The notes: generated by a model from the sequence alone, not told the origin. A DNA stretch of 64,000 bases from Hedera helix (GCA_947179155.2 OX359282.1:15464510-15528509); one strand, 5' to 3'; shown: positions 19,189 to 33,430, numbered from the stretch's first letter. Numbers and translations: made by a program.

Positions 19189-22100
19189 TGTGAGGATCCG
19201 AATTTCCAGGATTTCTTTAATAATATTAAATGAGAATTTAATTGATAAAATTATCAAGGTTGTTAAATTAATTATTATATTATGTGATTTAAGGTATGTG
19301 ATGTGATTTAATTGGTAAATTAAATCTGTGCAGAGATTATGATGAATTGTGTTGAAATTAAAATAATTGAAATGTAAATAAATTGTTTAAAAACAATTTA
19401 TGAGGAATAAAAGAATGTCAGGTAAGGATACAATAAATTGTACAATTAAAATATTGTGAAAATACAGAAAGTATGATTTTAAATGAGGATATGTGATAAT
19501 GTGAAAGGCATGAATTAAATATGTATATATTTATATATATACATTGTTATATATATGTGTGTTATGTTTAATTGATAATTATAAATTTCACTAATTATGA
19601 GAATTAAGGGATTAATAATTAAATTAATCCAAAGTAAGATAAAAGTTAATGAGGAAATTAAGTAAAATTGAAATTATTGAATTTTAGATTTTATCAAGAA
19701 TTTTGGAAGAAGTTAGAAATTAATTGAGGAGGAAAGGTAATTATATAAATTATATAATTTATATAAGGAAATTAAAATAAGGTATAAAGAAAATAATAAT
19801 TATATAGATTATATAAGAATAATTATGTAATTTATATAAGGTGATTAAATGGAATAAGGTTGGAGGAAATTAAGAAATTATTTAAGGAAGAAGAATGTAA
19901 ATATATAATTTATATATAAAGAAATTAATGAGAAATGTAAAGAAATTAAATTAAATGAGGAAAAAGGAAGGATTTAATTTATTAAAAATTATATTTATGT
20001 ATAATGAAATTATTATGACTTTTATGAAAGATAATATTTCAGAAACGTGAACATGTTAATGTAACATGTTGTCCAAGTAACGGAGTGAAAAATTATGAAA
20101 AATAATATTTATATGTCCTATGATTTATTTTATGATTTTTGGAAGTATAAATTATTTCAAATAATTACATGCATGTCATAATGCGTGTACAAAATTTGTC
20201 AAGAAAAATACCGAAAAGGGTGTTAAAATTATTTATAAATCATGTTATAATTTTTGGTGAATTAAAATAAATATTTTATATATATTATATAAAATATTTA
20301 TTACATAAAATAGCTACATAATGTATTAAAAAGTTTAATTGTTTTGCATGGAATTATCTGGAATTTTCCAGATTTGCTGCGTGAGAGAGAGAGAGAGAGG
20401 CGGTGGAAATTTTTATGCCAAAATGTTTACTTTTGTTGGTTATAAAAGGCAAGGAAAAGAAAGAGAAAAGAAGGGAAAAAAAAAAAAAACAAAAATAAAC
20501 ACTCTCCCTTCTCCATTTTTCTTACCATCCGAGCACTACCACTTCCGTCCAAGATCACCATGGCTATCAAGGAGAGACATCAAGGAGTGCTGTTAAGCTT
20601 CAAGGATGGAGTTTAAAAGTTTTAGAAGGTATAAATAAATTATTTTGTAATTTATTTTGATATTATAGTGGTAATTTATTATGGTGGAAAAATAGCAAAT
20701 AATTAGAATAATTATTCCAAATAATTATTGGATGTTTATCTATGAATTTCATAATTTTTGGAGTAGTTTTGTGTGAAAAATTTGGAGCAAAAATGGGTTT
20801 TTTTGGATAAAGCTGGTATACTGTTCGCGCGAAGAAGGAGAAAATTTTCTGGGCAGGGTTCGCGCATTGCGCGCTGCAATTTTTCAGAAAGCGGGCCGAA
20901 ACGACGTCGTTTCGTGCGCGCAGGGGGAGGTGACGGCCGCGCAATGCGCTGAGCCAGAAACAGGCTAATAAACGACGCCGTTTGGCGTCGGGGAAGGGGG
21001 GCTGCGCGCAATGCGCGGCCGACTCACGCTGGGAAATTACAGAGTTGCCCTTACCTTTTCAGTTAATGCCGAGCGTGTCCCCTCGGCCTCCGAAATTACG
21101 GAAATGCCCTTAGGCTTTCTGGAAAATGCCGAAATTGTCCCTAAGGACTTCGAAATTACATAAATAGCCCTGGACTTTCCGGAAAATTCCGGTTGTGTCC
21201 CTAAGGGCGCGGAAATTACCATATTGCCCCCAAAAATTAATTTTAATTGAAATAAATGTTTAAAAATTGTTTAAAAATCATAGAAAATTATAGAAAAATT
21301 CTAAAAATATAGAAATGATGTTTGGGCATTAAATTTAATATTTTTGGTAAAAATATTAAATATTGGGGATTAATATTTAAATGTTTAAATATTAATCTAA
21401 TAAGGTTACCATTTAGAAAATGGTTAAATAAAATTTTTGGGACACCCAGATATGTTAAAATTTATCCGATGAGCCGGGTTGTCCGTATTAGAGGTATTGG
21501 ATATTAAGTTAAACGAATATTTTAAGGAACGAGGTTAATATAATTGGCCATATAAATTAATAATTGGCCTAGAGATGATATTAATTAATTAAATTAATAT
21601 CATAAGGAGTTAAATAATTATTATTTGATTATTTTATGATCATAGGTTGATCGAGTTAAGGGTTTGAGCTAACAACTTAAATAACTGGACGCCAGGCAAG
21701 TTCTTCAGTCCCTTTTATGTTAAATGTTGAACTATTACGATATGCAATTCTTGTGTTAAATGCATACAAATTATGTGCTATGTGATACGTGTTTAATATG
21801 ACCACAATGTGTTCTTTGTGCAACGATATGAGTTATATTGCTATAGTAGAAGCACAAGCACATGATATATGACACACACCAAACATGTTAAGGTATGTGC
21901 TATGTGAAGCATAAACTGTTGAAGTTGCTGAGCCGTTGTGCTCATTACTTGCTTAATAAACATTTTTGCAGGAAAGAAGTAAATTTTAAGAATATCAAAT
22001 TATGTAGAGACGGATTATCATAGAAGGTGGTGAATGTTATTATTATATTTCAATATTATAATGCAATATGAATAATTTGTCAAAGTTACATTGATGTTTT

Positions 22101-22557
22101 GTATGTGCTAATAAATTGGATTCGGATAGGACAAGCAAAGTTAAATTATGAACTGTGATTGTACTAGATAGATGTTACGATAGAAATTATTAAATGATTT
22201 AATTATGATTTATGAAACGAAAGATGTTGTATGGATATATACAATATTAAATTTTAAATGTTGAGCTTTAAGATATTTGTAACAGAAAGAAAAGAAAAAG
22301 TAAAGGTTGCGATCCAGGGACTAGGATCGAAATTTAAGGATTTTAAATATCTAAATATTTTAATACAATGATTGAATTGAGAAAAAGAAAAATTTATACC
22401 GAAAATTTGGTAATTGATGATTTATAAAATCAATTAATGGAGTAAATAAGGGGATTAATGATTTATTAACGGACCGAAATTTGGACGTAATGGAAATAAT
22501 GTTAAATAAACATGAAAATTAAGATAATAAAGTGGGTCGAATTTCGGGGCCGTTACA
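19189..22557 (+). repeat. G-A 5' LTR (G2)
   Basis: The LTR begins TGTGAGGATCCG and ends GGGGCCGTTACA. TATA box at 20441-20448 (GGTTATAAAAGGC), a CT/GA-rich leader, putative intron 1 at 20629-21645 (TTTAGAAG|GTATAA to ATCATAG|GTTGAT) and GC-AG intron 2 at 21696-21971. Small frames at 20339-20596, 20663-21011 and 21037-21222 are repeat-derived and recur identically in G3. Confidence 0.93.
20441..20448 (+). promoter_or_regulatory. TATA box of the G2 LTR
   Basis: TATAAAAG is preceded by GGT and followed by a purine-rich leader. The copy in G3 is at 26752-26759. About 190 bp separate it from the putative intron 1 donor. Confidence 0.6.
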
Positions 22558-22558
22558 G

Positions 22559-22571
22559 TTGGTATCAGAGC
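22559..22571 (+). other. G-A primer binding site
   Basis: TTGGTATCAGAGC lies one base after the 5' LTR. This is the complement of the plant initiator tRNA-Met 3' end used by many plant LTR elements. Confidence 0.9.
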
Positions 22572-25469
22572 TAGAGGTTATGAACCTTAGGTAAATGATA
22601 CCTTAGGCTATAACCTAAAGTAAGGAAGAGTACGGATAGTTGAGTGTTCTGAAAACACAAGCGTATAGTAAGCTCGTGACTCATGATTGTATGGTGGAGC
22701 CCCTTTAGCGAATGGGCGACTATGGCCTGACTAGGACAAGCTCCTCAACCATATGATTATGGTAAGTTCCTGAGCCCAAATACGTGATAAGTTTGATGAA
22801 CATGGGGGAATTAGGATGGAAAAGATGTAAGTTGAGAAAGAGGTTCTCAGATGTTGGCTAAAGCGAAGGAAATATGAAACTTATAAGAATATAAGAAAGA
22901 GATGAATATATTAAGAAAGATTTGATTGAAAATAACGAATTGAGAAAATTCAAAAGTTTAATTAAGAACATATCTGAAAGAATATTTGAAAGGATTCAAA
23001 GATGAATCTCAAAGATAATCAGGGGACACCTGATTTAAGCAATAAAGATAAAAGGAAATCTAAAGAGCCTAGAAAGCAATCATAATAATATGATCAGGAA
23101 CAGTGAGAGGATCGTACTACGATACGATCACGAGATAAGAGAAACGAGTAAGAAGTAGGTTGTGAAGCAAGATCGTGATGAGATTAAGTGAAAATGTGAA
23201 ATAACGAGAGACCTGTTAATGGTCGAAAAGGCATATTTTAATGTTATAAAGAGATATAGTACTATGAAATAATACAAGAAGAATTCAAAGAATGATGAGA
23301 TATGAATGACAGAAAGGTTATGATAAGGGGGTAGAAAACTTGGGTACGAAATTTCATTTGAGGACTCATGTGGTGACTGAGTTGCACAATCCTTTGTATG
23401 GGCGGGGGATTTGTGTTTACTTAGTTACTATGTGATAATCATTGAAATGTTAGAGTCGCGCTAAGAGTTTTGATAGATAGATAATATTAAGTTTAAGCAC
23501 GAGTTCTTAAAACTCATGCATGTGGTAAGTCCATGACTCATAATCGTATGGTATGTTTTAAGCCCCTCAGCATATGGATAGTCTTTGATTTGTTCTCAGA
23601 CTACATATTGCTAGGACAAGCTTCTAAACTCATATTCTTGTGGTAAGTTTCTGGACTCATAATGTGTGGCAAGTTTGATGAACTATACGGGGGTATAGAA
23701 AAGTTGGAGTAGATAGAAATTTTAATATGATAAAGAATAATAGTCCTAGCAATAAGTTTTGTAATTAATGAAGAAGCAGAAAGTAAATGTTAGGGAATTT
23801 AGGATATTCCCACTGTTCTAGCTTTGCTAGATTTCGAAAATTTTGGCTTCAAGTTGATTTGGCACGTGTGTGCTTTGAAAAAGATAAATGAAATTTTTAG
23901 CGATCTAAAAAGTGTCTATGCTACTTGTCTCGGCTAGACAAAAATGTTTTTTACATCAAAATGTATTTCAAAAGAATCATCCACGCACCTTTTAGCCCGG
24001 TGCAGATGTGATGAATGACGGAATGCTCAACGTGTTGTTGAGACGGTGCGGTACTATTTCGTTATAAGATGATTCAACACCATAAAGTATGGTTTATGGT
24101 GTAGGAATTATTAACGACGGAATTCTCAACGGGCTGTCAAAATGACGCGGTAACATGAAGTCATAAATGATTTTGATTTTTGAAGGTATGTCAGAACTAT
24201 AAGTCCTTGCCATTTGACTCGGCTAGACGTTTTGAAAAGTTTTGACATGATGAATGTTTTAAAAATTTCTGCGAGTTATAAATTGTTAAAAGTAAGTCTA
24301 TGCTAATTGATCCGGCTAGACAAGCGTTGAAGAAATATAAGTCTGAGCTATTGATTCAGCTAGACAAATTTTGAAATATATTGAATTCCTATTCTTTGAA
24401 AATTATACCCAATCAAATTACTTTTGAATGAATTCTATGGCTGAGATGAACAAAAAGATTAAGACTATTGCAGGTTGATCGAATGGTCACCTGACATAGC
24501 AAGACACAGGCATTGCAGATTGATCATCTGGCGTGCCAATGTATGGTGAAACATCCATCACTTTAATGACAGATTGATCCACTGTCAGGGTTTGCAGTAT
24601 GAAGTACTCGGGGAGCGAAGTACTGTAAATCGGGATAAATGTTCATTCAGCATATCATGAAAGTTTTTCAAAATAAAAATTTTAAATTCCTCTACTCTTA
24701 TGAAGATTGGATGGTAGGATGGGGTAGTATTATTTAAATATGAGTGATAATGAAAGTAATAATTGTGAAGCAAATAAATTATGAAATGTGATGGATTAGA
24801 AATTGCAATGTACAATGATCACGAGAAAGGAAGAAAATAAAGATATATAGAATAAATGTAAAGAAATTGTGAAGTACGAGTACATAGAAATTTCGAGGAC
24901 GAAATTTTATGAAGGAGAGGTGAATGTGATACCCCAGAAATTTTAGAATAATTCCAAATAAGGATTATGATAAATCAAGTAAATGTTAGTATTAAAACCT
25001 AATGTTGAATAATGGAGGTAGTAAAGAATGAATTATGAAATATGAAGAAGATTATGGATGTGAATTAAGAAGAAAATGATGAATGTACAGAGTATAAATG
25101 AGGTGTAATAGAAGGTATGAAATAAGTTGGTTAAGTAAGGATAAGTATGATTAGAGAAAAAGAAAGTTTTCGAAGAATGAGAAACTATCTTGATAGGTAC
25201 ATCAAGAAATGAGTTAAAGTTTTATTAATAAAATTTTAGAGAATTATGAAATGCAATATTACAAAGGAATTATGAATTGAAATAAGAATGGAATATTCTG
25301 ATAGTTATGACAATTATGGTATTATTTTTGTAAGTTACGGATATTAAAGAAATAAAATATGATTATTACGGAATTAATTGTTATTCATCAAGATAAAGGT
25401 ATAATAAGGTGCGATAAATAAAATACGTATGATTAGTATGGCAATTATGATTCCGAGGACGGAATCCTG
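22572..25469 (+). other. G-A internal region, no coding capacity
   Basis: No domain of gag or pol is recognisable in six frames. Two diverged copies of a CTCATGATTGTATGG...GGACAAGCT segment lie near 22680-22790 and 23515-23680. The motif CGGCTAGAC or CAGCTAGAC recurs near 23930, 24215, 24310 and 24355, and GATTGATC/GGTTGATC boxes near 24470-24590. Near 24890-24945 a second pol-end-like TTTCGAGGACGAAATTTT is followed by a purine run and TGTGATACCCC, which looks like a fossil PPT and LTR start. Confidence 0.7.
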
Positions 25470-25484
25470 TTAAGGGGGGGAGAA
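25470..25484 (+). other. G-A polypurine tract
   Basis: TTAAGGGGGGGAGAA abuts the 3' LTR start TGTGAGG. CCGAGGACGGAATCC just upstream echoes the pol-end box seen in E1 and E2. Confidence 0.88.
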
Positions 25485-28400
25485 TGTGAGGATCCGAATT
25501 TCCAGGATTTCTTTAATAATATTAAATGAGAATTTAATTGATAAAATTATCAAGGTTGTTAAATTAATTATTATATTATGTGATTTAAGGTATGTGATGT
25601 GATTTAATTGGTAAATTAAATCTGTGCAGAGATTATGATGAATTGTGTTGAAATTAAAATAATTGAAATGTAAATAAATTGTTTAAAAACAATTTATGAG
25701 GAATAAGAGAATGTCAGGTAAGGATACAATAAATTGTACAATTAAAATATTGTGAAAATACAGAAAGTATGATTTTAAATGAGGATATGTGATAATGTGA
25801 AAGGCATGAATTAAATATGTATATATTTATATATATACATTGTTATATATATGTGTGTTATGTTTAATTGATAATTATAAATTTCACTAATTATGAGAAT
25901 TAAGGGATTAATAATTAAATTAATCCAAAGTAAGATAAAAGTTAATGAGGAAATTAAGTAAAATTGAAATTATTGAATTTTAGATTTTATCAAGAATTTT
26001 GGAAGAAGTTAGAAATTAATTGAGAAGGAAAGGTAATTATATAAATTATATAATAATAAATTATATAATTTATATAAGGAAATTAAAATAAGGTATAAAG
26101 AAAATAATAATTATATAGATTATATAAGAATAATTATGTAATTTATATAAGGTGATTAAATGGAATAAGATTGGAGGAAATTAAGAAATTATTTAAGGAA
26201 GAAGAATGTAAATATATAATTTATATATAAAGAAATTAATGAGAAATGTAAAGAAATTAAATTAAATGAGGAAAAAGGAAGGATTTAATTTATTAAAAAT
26301 TATATTTATGTATAATGAAATTATTATGACTTTTATGAAAGATAATATTTCAGAAACGTGAACATGTTAATGTAACATGTTGTCCAAGTAACGGAGTGAA
26401 AAATTATGAAAAATAATATTTATATGTCCTATGATTTATTTTATGATTTTTGGAAGTATAAATTATTTCAAATAATTACATGCATGTCATAATGCGTGTA
26501 CAAAATTTGTCCAGAAAAATACCGAAAAGGGTGTTAAAATTATTTATAAATTATGTTATAATTTTTGGTGAATTAAAATAAATATTATATATATATTATA
26601 TAAAATATTTATTAAATAAAATAGCTACATAATGTATTAAAAAGTTTAATTGTTTTGCATGGAATTATCTGGAATTTTCCAGATTTGTTGCGTGAGAGAG
26701 AGAGAGAGAGGCGGTGGAAATTTTTATGCCAAAATGTTTACTTTTGTTGGTTATAAAAGGCAAGGAAAAGAAAGAGAAAAGAAGGGAAAAAAAAAAAAAG
26801 AAACAAAAATAAACACTCTCCCTTCTCCATTTTTCTTACCATCCGAGCACAACCACTTCCGTCCAAGATCACCATGGCTATCAAGGAGGGACATCAAGGA
26901 GTGCTGTTAAGCTTCAAGGATGGAGTTTAAAAGTTTTAGAAGGTATAAATAAATTATTTTGTAATTTATTTTGATATTATAGTGGTAATTTATTATGGTG
27001 GAAAAATAGCAAATAATTAGAATAATTATTCCAAATAATTATTGGATGTTTATCTATGAATTTCATAATTTTTGGAGTAGTTTTGTGTGAAAAATTTGGA
27101 GCAAAAATGGGTTTTTTGGATAAAGCTGGTATACTGTTCGCGCGAAGAAGGAGAAAATTTTCTGGGCAGGGTTCGCGCATTGCGCGCTGCAATTTTTCAG
27201 AAAGCGGGCCGAAACGACGTCGTTTCGTGCGCGCAGGGGGAGGTGACGGCCGCGCAATGCGCTGAGCCAGAAACAGGCTAATAAACGACGCCGTTTGGCG
27301 TCGGGGAAGGGGGGGCTGCGCGCAATGCGCGGCCGACTCACGCTGGGAAATTACAGAGTTGCCCTTACCTTTTAAGTTAATGCCGAGCGTGTCCCTTCGG
27401 CCTCCGAAATTACGGAAATGCCCTTAGGCTTTCCGAAAAATGCCGAAATTGTCCCTAAGGACTTCGAAATTACATAAATAGCCCTGGACTTTCTGGAAAA
27501 TTCCGGTTGTGTCCCTAAGGGCGCGGAAATTACCATATTGCCCCCAAAAATTAATTTTAATTGAAATAAATGTTTAAAAATTGTTTAAAAATCATAGAAA
27601 ATTATAGAAAAATTCTAAAAATATAGAAATGATGTTTGGGCATTAAATTTAATATTTTTGGTAAAAATATTAAATATTGGGGATTAATATTTAAATGTTT
27701 AAATATTAATCTAATAAGGTTACCATTTAGAAAATGGTTAAATAAAATTTTTGGGACACCCAGATATGTTAAAATTTATCCGATGAGCCGGGTTGTCCGT
27801 ATTAGAGGTATTGGATATTAAGTTAAACGAATATTTTAAGGAACGAGGTTAATATAATTGGCCATATAAATTAATAATTGGCCTAGAGATGATATTAATT
27901 AATTAAATTAATATCATAAGGAGTTAAATAATTATTATTTGATTATTTTATGATCATAGGTTGATCGAGTTAAGGGTTTGAGCTAACAACTTAAATAACT
28001 GGACGCCAGGCAAGTTCTTCAGTCCCTTTTATGTTAAATGTTGAACTATTACGATATGCAATTCTTGTGTTAAATGCATACAAATTATGTGCTATGTGAT
28101 ACGTGTTTAATATGACCACAATGTGTTCTTTGTGCAACGATATGAGTTATATTGCTATAGTAGAAGCACAAGCACATGATATATGACACACACCAAACAT
28201 GTTAAGGTATGTGCTATGTGAAGCATAAACTGTTGAAGTTGCTGAGCCGTTGTGCTCATTACTTGCTTAATAAACATTTTTGCAGGAAAGAAGTAAATTT
28301 TAAGAATATCAAATTATGTAGAGACGGATTATCATAGAAGGTGGTGAATGTTATTATTATATTTCAATATTATAATGCAATATGAATAATTTGTCAAAGT

Positions 28401-28871
28401 TACATTGATGTTTTGTATGTGCTAATAAATTGGATTCGGATAGGACAAGCAAAGTTAAATTATGAACTGTGATTGTACTAGATAGATGTTACGATAGAAA
28501 TTATTAAATGATTTAATTATGATTTATGAAACGAAAGATGTTGTATGGATATATACAATATTAAATTTTAAATGTTGAGCTTTAAGATATTTGTAACAGA
28601 AAGAAAAGAAAAAGTAAAGGTTGCGATCCAGGGACTAGGATCGAAATTTAAGGATTTTAAATATCTAAATATTTTAATACAATGATTGAATTGAGAAAAA
28701 GAAAAATTTATACCGAAAATTTGGTAATTGATGATTTATAAAATCAATTAATGGAGTAAATAAGGGGATTAATGATTTATTAACGGACCAAAATTTGGAC
28801 GTAATGGAAATAATGTTAAATAAACATGAAAATTAAGATAATAAAGTGGGTCGAATTTCGGGGCCGTTACA
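25485..28871 (+). repeat. G-A 3' LTR (G3)
   Basis: This is the partner of 19189-22557. TATA at 26752-26759, putative intron 1 at 26943-27959 and GC-AG intron 2 at 28010-28285. It keeps an AATAATAAATTATATAAT-type segment near 26050 that G2 lacks. Confidence 0.93.
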
Positions 28872-28876
28872 CATTA

Positions 28877-30085
28877 TGTATATGTTCCAACTCTGGAGGC
28901 AAGGCCACTTCTTAAACTACCTCACCTATCATTCGCAATATCTCGAATGGTCCTATAAACCTTGGACTCAGTTTTCCTTTCTTTCCAAAATGAATCTTTC
29001 CTTTCCAGGGAGGTACTTTTAGGAAAACATGACTACCGACTTCAAAGTATCTCTTTTGTCGATGTAGATCGGCATATCTCTTCTGTCTCTCTTGAGCATC
29101 TCGTAACCTTAATTGAATTGTTTGAACTACCTCCGCTGTTTGTTGAACTAGTTCTGGCCCAAGCATCTTCCATTCACCAACTTCGTCCCAACACATCGGT
29201 GTTCTACACTTCCTTCCATACAGAGCTTCAAATGGTGGCATTCCTATACTAGCGTGATAACTATTGTTGTAAGCGAATTCCACTAGAGGTAAGTGATCTT
29301 CCTAACTTCCCTCAAAATCCATCATACAAACTCTCAACATATCCTCCAAAGTTTGAATAGTCCTTTCACTTTGACCATCTGTTTGTTGGTGGTAAGCAGT
29401 ACTCATTCTCAATTGTGTACCTAGATGTTCTTGAAAACTTTTTCAGAAGTTCGGTGTGAACCTTGGGTCTCGATCTGACACAATTGAAACTGGTACGCCA
29501 TATCTAGAGATAACCTCCTTAGTGTATAGGTTTGCTAATTGATCTAAAGTGAACTTAACCTTGATTGGTAAAAAGTGAGCTGACTTGGTTAGTCTATCCA
29601 TTATTACCCAAATGGTATCATGACCCTTCTGTATGGTTGGTAGGCCTACTACAAAATCCATTGTAATATGCTCCCATTTCCACTCTGGAATCTCTAATGG
29701 TTTCAACAATCCGCTTGGTCTTTGATACTCAGCTTTAACTTGCTTACATGTCAGACACCTACTAACGAATTCAGCTAGCTCTCTTTTCATGTTTGGCCAT
29801 CAGAAATGTTGACTTATGTCTTTGTACATTTTGGTACTGCCTGGGTGTACTGAAAACTTAGTACTATGTGCTCCTGACGTGATTTCTTCCTTGAGTTCTT
29901 GAATTGCAGGAATCCAAATTCTAGATTCAAATATAATGATTCCCTCATTGTCCATTTTTTATTTGCCGTCTACAATTTCTGTTGACTTCTTCAACTTCCT
30001 ATAATTTCCATCCTCCTCTTGGATTTTCTTAATGTTACCCAACAAGGTTGAGTGATCCTCCATTTCAAACAATTCTCTTGTCGAA
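28877..30085 (-). pseudogene. E2 integrase and RNase H-integrase linker
   Basis: From 30085 leftward come a linker and the H2C2 zinc finger (HSTKFSVHPGSTKMYKD with CVSRCLTC further on). The DDE core frame 29443-29790 has MDFVVGLP and SDRDPRF, with catalytic Asp present in both. Then TDGQSERTIQTLED follows, with Glu present. The frame 28912-29283 has FAYNNSYHASIGMPPFEALY, the GPF module (SPRFIGPFEILRMIGEVV) and a stop. All three catalytic residues survive, unlike in E1, but several stops and shifts (near 29285, 29440 and 28911) break it. G-A cuts it at 28876 and G4 at 30085. Confidence 0.85.
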
Positions 30086-33000
30086 TGTGAGGATCCGAAT
30101 TTTCAGGATTCCTTTAATAATATCAAATGAGAATTTAATTAACAAAATTAACAAGGTTGTTAAATAAATTATTTGAGATATTTTATGTGATTTAAGATAT
30201 TTGATGAGATTTAATTGGTAAATTAAATCTGTACAAAGATGTTGATGATTTGTGTTAAATTAAAACAATTGAAAAGTTAATAAATTGTTAAAAACAATTT
30301 ATTAAGAATAAGAGAAATTTCATGTAAATGTACAATAAATTGTACAATGAAATTGTTATGAAAGTACAGAAATTATGATTTTAAATGAGGTTATGTGATA
30401 ATGTGAAATATGGAAAAAATTGAATATGTATATATATACATTTGTATATATATGTGAATGTTTAATTGATAATTATAGATTTCATTAATTATGAGAATTA
30501 AGGGATTAATAATCAAATTAATCCGTAAATTTATGAAAAGTTAAGGAGAAAGTTGGTAAAGATGTAATTATTGATTTTAAATTTTAATTAAGAATTATGA
30601 AGGAAGTTTAGAATTTAATTGAGAAGGAAAAGTAATTATATAAATTATATAATAATAAATTATATAATTTATATAAAGAAATTAAAATAAGGTATGCAGA
30701 AAATAATAATTATATAAATTATATAAGAGTAATTATATAATTTATATAAGGTGATTAAATGGAATAAGGTTGGAGGAAATTAAGAAATTATTTAAGAAAG
30801 GAGAATGTAAATATATAAATTATATAATTTATATATAAAGAAATTAATGTGAAATGTAAAGAAATTAAATTAAATGAGGAAAAAGGAATGTTTTAATTCA
30901 TTAAAAATTATGTTTATGCATAATTAAATTATTATGACTTTTATGAAGGATAATATTTCGGAAACGTGAACATGTTAATGTAACATGTTGTACAAGTAAT
31001 GAAGTGAAAAATTATGAGAAATAATTTTTATATGCTATATGTATTAATTTATGATTTTTGGAGGTATAAATTATCTCAAATAATTACATGCATGGTATTA
31101 TGCGTGTATAAAATTTGTCAAGTAAAATACCCAAAAAGGGTGTTAATATTATTTATAAATCATTTTTGGTGAATTAAAATAAATATTTTATATACATTAT
31201 ATAAAATATTTATTACACGAAATAATTACGTAATGTATTTAAATAATTAATTATGCATGGAAAATTCGAGAGAAGGAAAGGTTGGCATGCGTGGCTTATC
31301 CGGTTAATGCATAAGTCGGTGGAACCTATGTGGTTTCCAAAGTAATTAATTACTTTTAAGTTATAAGGAAGCATAGCAAGAAATAAAGGAAATAAAAAAA
31401 GCAACAAACACACACACAAAAACATAACTATCTCTCTCTCTCCCATAACCTCCATGACGCTAAGAGAGATGAGGTTTTGGTGCCAACATGGATAGAGAAA
31501 ACTCTTTGGAAGGTATAAATATTTTTATTTAATTTATTTATGTGATTTTGTTGTTAAAGAAAGTGTGTGGGAAAAATTATAGATAATTAAAATAATTATT
31601 CTAAATAATTTATAGGTGTATATCTATAAATTATAGGATTTTTAGAGTTGTTTGTGGTGAAACATTTTGATCAAAAATGGATTATTTTGGCTAAGTTGGT
31701 GTACTGTTGTTGTCTGCCGAGAGAGAAGAAAGGGAACAGTGCGCCGTGCATTGCGCGCGACGAATTCTTCAGAAACGCGGCAATAAAACGACGCCGTTTT
31801 GGGGCAGTAAAGGGGGGGGCCGCGCCATGCGCGGCGGAAGTTTCCGGAATCAGGGGAAAACGACGTCGTTTTGGACGACCGGGGGTCGGTCCGCGCAATG
31901 CGCGGCCGACGATATACGATTAAATTACGATTGTGCCCCCGAGATTTTCCTGAAATGCTGACTGTGTCCCTGACCTTCGGTAAAGTACGATTTTGCCCCT
32001 GAACTTTTCGAAAAATGACCAGCGTGTCCCTAGGCGCGCGAAAATTACAGAAATGACCCTGGACTTTCCGAAAAATTCTGGTTATGTCCCAAAGCCGCGA
32101 AAATTACTAAATTGCCCCCAAAAGTGATTTTAATTGAAATAAATGTTTAAAAATTGTTTAAAAATCATAGAAAATTATAGAAAAATACTAAAAATATAGA
32201 AATGATGTTTGTGCATTAAATTTAATATTTTTGTAAAAATATTAAATATTGGAGATTAATATTTAAATATTTTAAATATTAATCTATTAAGTTTAAAAGT
32301 TAGAAAAATGTTAGATAAAATTTTTGGACAACCAAATATGCTAAATTTTATCCGATGAGCTGGGTTGTCCATATCGAAGGTATTTGATATCAAGTTATAT
32401 TAATATTTAAGGGACGAGGTTAATATAATTAACCATAAATATTAATAATTGGCCCAGAGATGATATTAATTAAGTAAATTAATATCATGAAGAGATAAAT
32501 AATTATTATTTGATTATTTTATGATCATAGGTTGATCGAGTAAAGGGTATGAACTACCAATTTAATAGTTGGATTTCCAGGCAAGTTCGTCAGTCCTTTA
32601 ATGTTAAATGTTGACTGTTATAATATGATAATACTTGTTCAAATGCATGTAAATTATGTGTTATATGATCTGTGGCTAATATGACAACTATGTGTACTCC
32701 GTGCAATGATGTGAGACATACTGCTATAATAAAAGCACAAGCACATGATGTATGACACACACCGAGTATGTTAAGGTATGTGGTACGTGAAATATAAACT
32801 GTTGAACTTGCTGAGCCGTTGTGCTCATTACTTGTTTAAAATAAACTTTTGCAGGGTAAAGAAATAAGTTTCAGGAATATCAGATTAAGTTTGAGATGAA
32901 TTACCTAGAAGGTAGAAAATGTGATTGTTATATTATTAATATTATAATTCAATATGAGAGATTTGTTAAATTACTGTCATAAGTTGTATGTATATATATA

Positions 33001-33430
33001 AGTTGAATCTGGATATGATAAAAGTTCAATTATGAACTGTGATCAGAATAATTGTTACGATAGAAATTATTATATGTTTGATTACGAATGATGCAACAAG
33101 GAATATTTGTATGAAAATAAATAATAGTAAATTTTAAATGATGAGTTTTATCATACGTGTAAAAGAAAGAAAAAGTTAAGGTTGAGATCCAGGGACTAGT
33201 ATCCAGATGTAAAGATTTTAAATATCCAAATATTTTAATACAAGGATTAAATTGAGAAAAAAAAAATTATACCAAAATTTTTGCTAATTGCTGATTTTAA
33301 AATCAGATAATGGATCAATTAAGGTGATTAAGGATTTATTAACGAACCGAAATTCGAACATAAGGAAAATAATGTTTAATAAATACAAAATTTAAGGTAA
33401 TAAGGTTGGTCAAATTTCGGGGTCGTTACA
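30086..33430 (+). repeat. G4: solo LTR of the G family, in E2 pol
   Basis: The LTR begins TGTGAGGATCCG, ends GGGGTCGTTACA and is 3,345 bp. Flanks are TCGAA (30081-30085) and TCGAG (33431-33435), a TSD with one change. Putative intron 1 is at 31513-32530 (TTTGGAAG|GTATAA to ATCATAG|GTTGAT) and GC-AG intron 2 at 32581-32854 (CCAG|GCAAGT to TTTTGCAG). It is more diverged from G2/G3 than they are from each other. Short frames near 31213-31961 arise from the leader and GC-rich block and are not genes. Confidence 0.93.

Larger units (their letters stand above)
19189..28871 (+). mobile_element. G-A: complete non-autonomous LTR retrotransposon
   Basis: The 5' LTR is 19189-22557, PBS at 22559-22571, internal region to 25484 ending in a PPT, and 3' LTR 25485-28871. 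CATTA flanks it at 19184-19188 and 28872-28876. The two LTRs are nearly identical by eye. The clearest difference is an 18-bp indel near 19760/26050, plus a small number of substitutions, so this is among the youngest insertions here. The internal 2.9 kb has no gag, pol or long ORF, so it must have moved with proteins supplied by another element, possibly one of the G family. Confidence 0.93.

Noticed and set aside
20339..20596. 85-codon plus-strand frame recurring at 26650-26910
   Set aside because: Lies in the LTR leader with GA and poly-A runs. It is identical only because G2 and G3 are paired LTRs; not open in G1 or G4.
22558..25484. Host gene or hidden gag-pol inside G-A
   Set aside because: All frames are short, the longest being about 76 codons. 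No zinc knuckle, protease, RT or integrase motif is seen on either strand.
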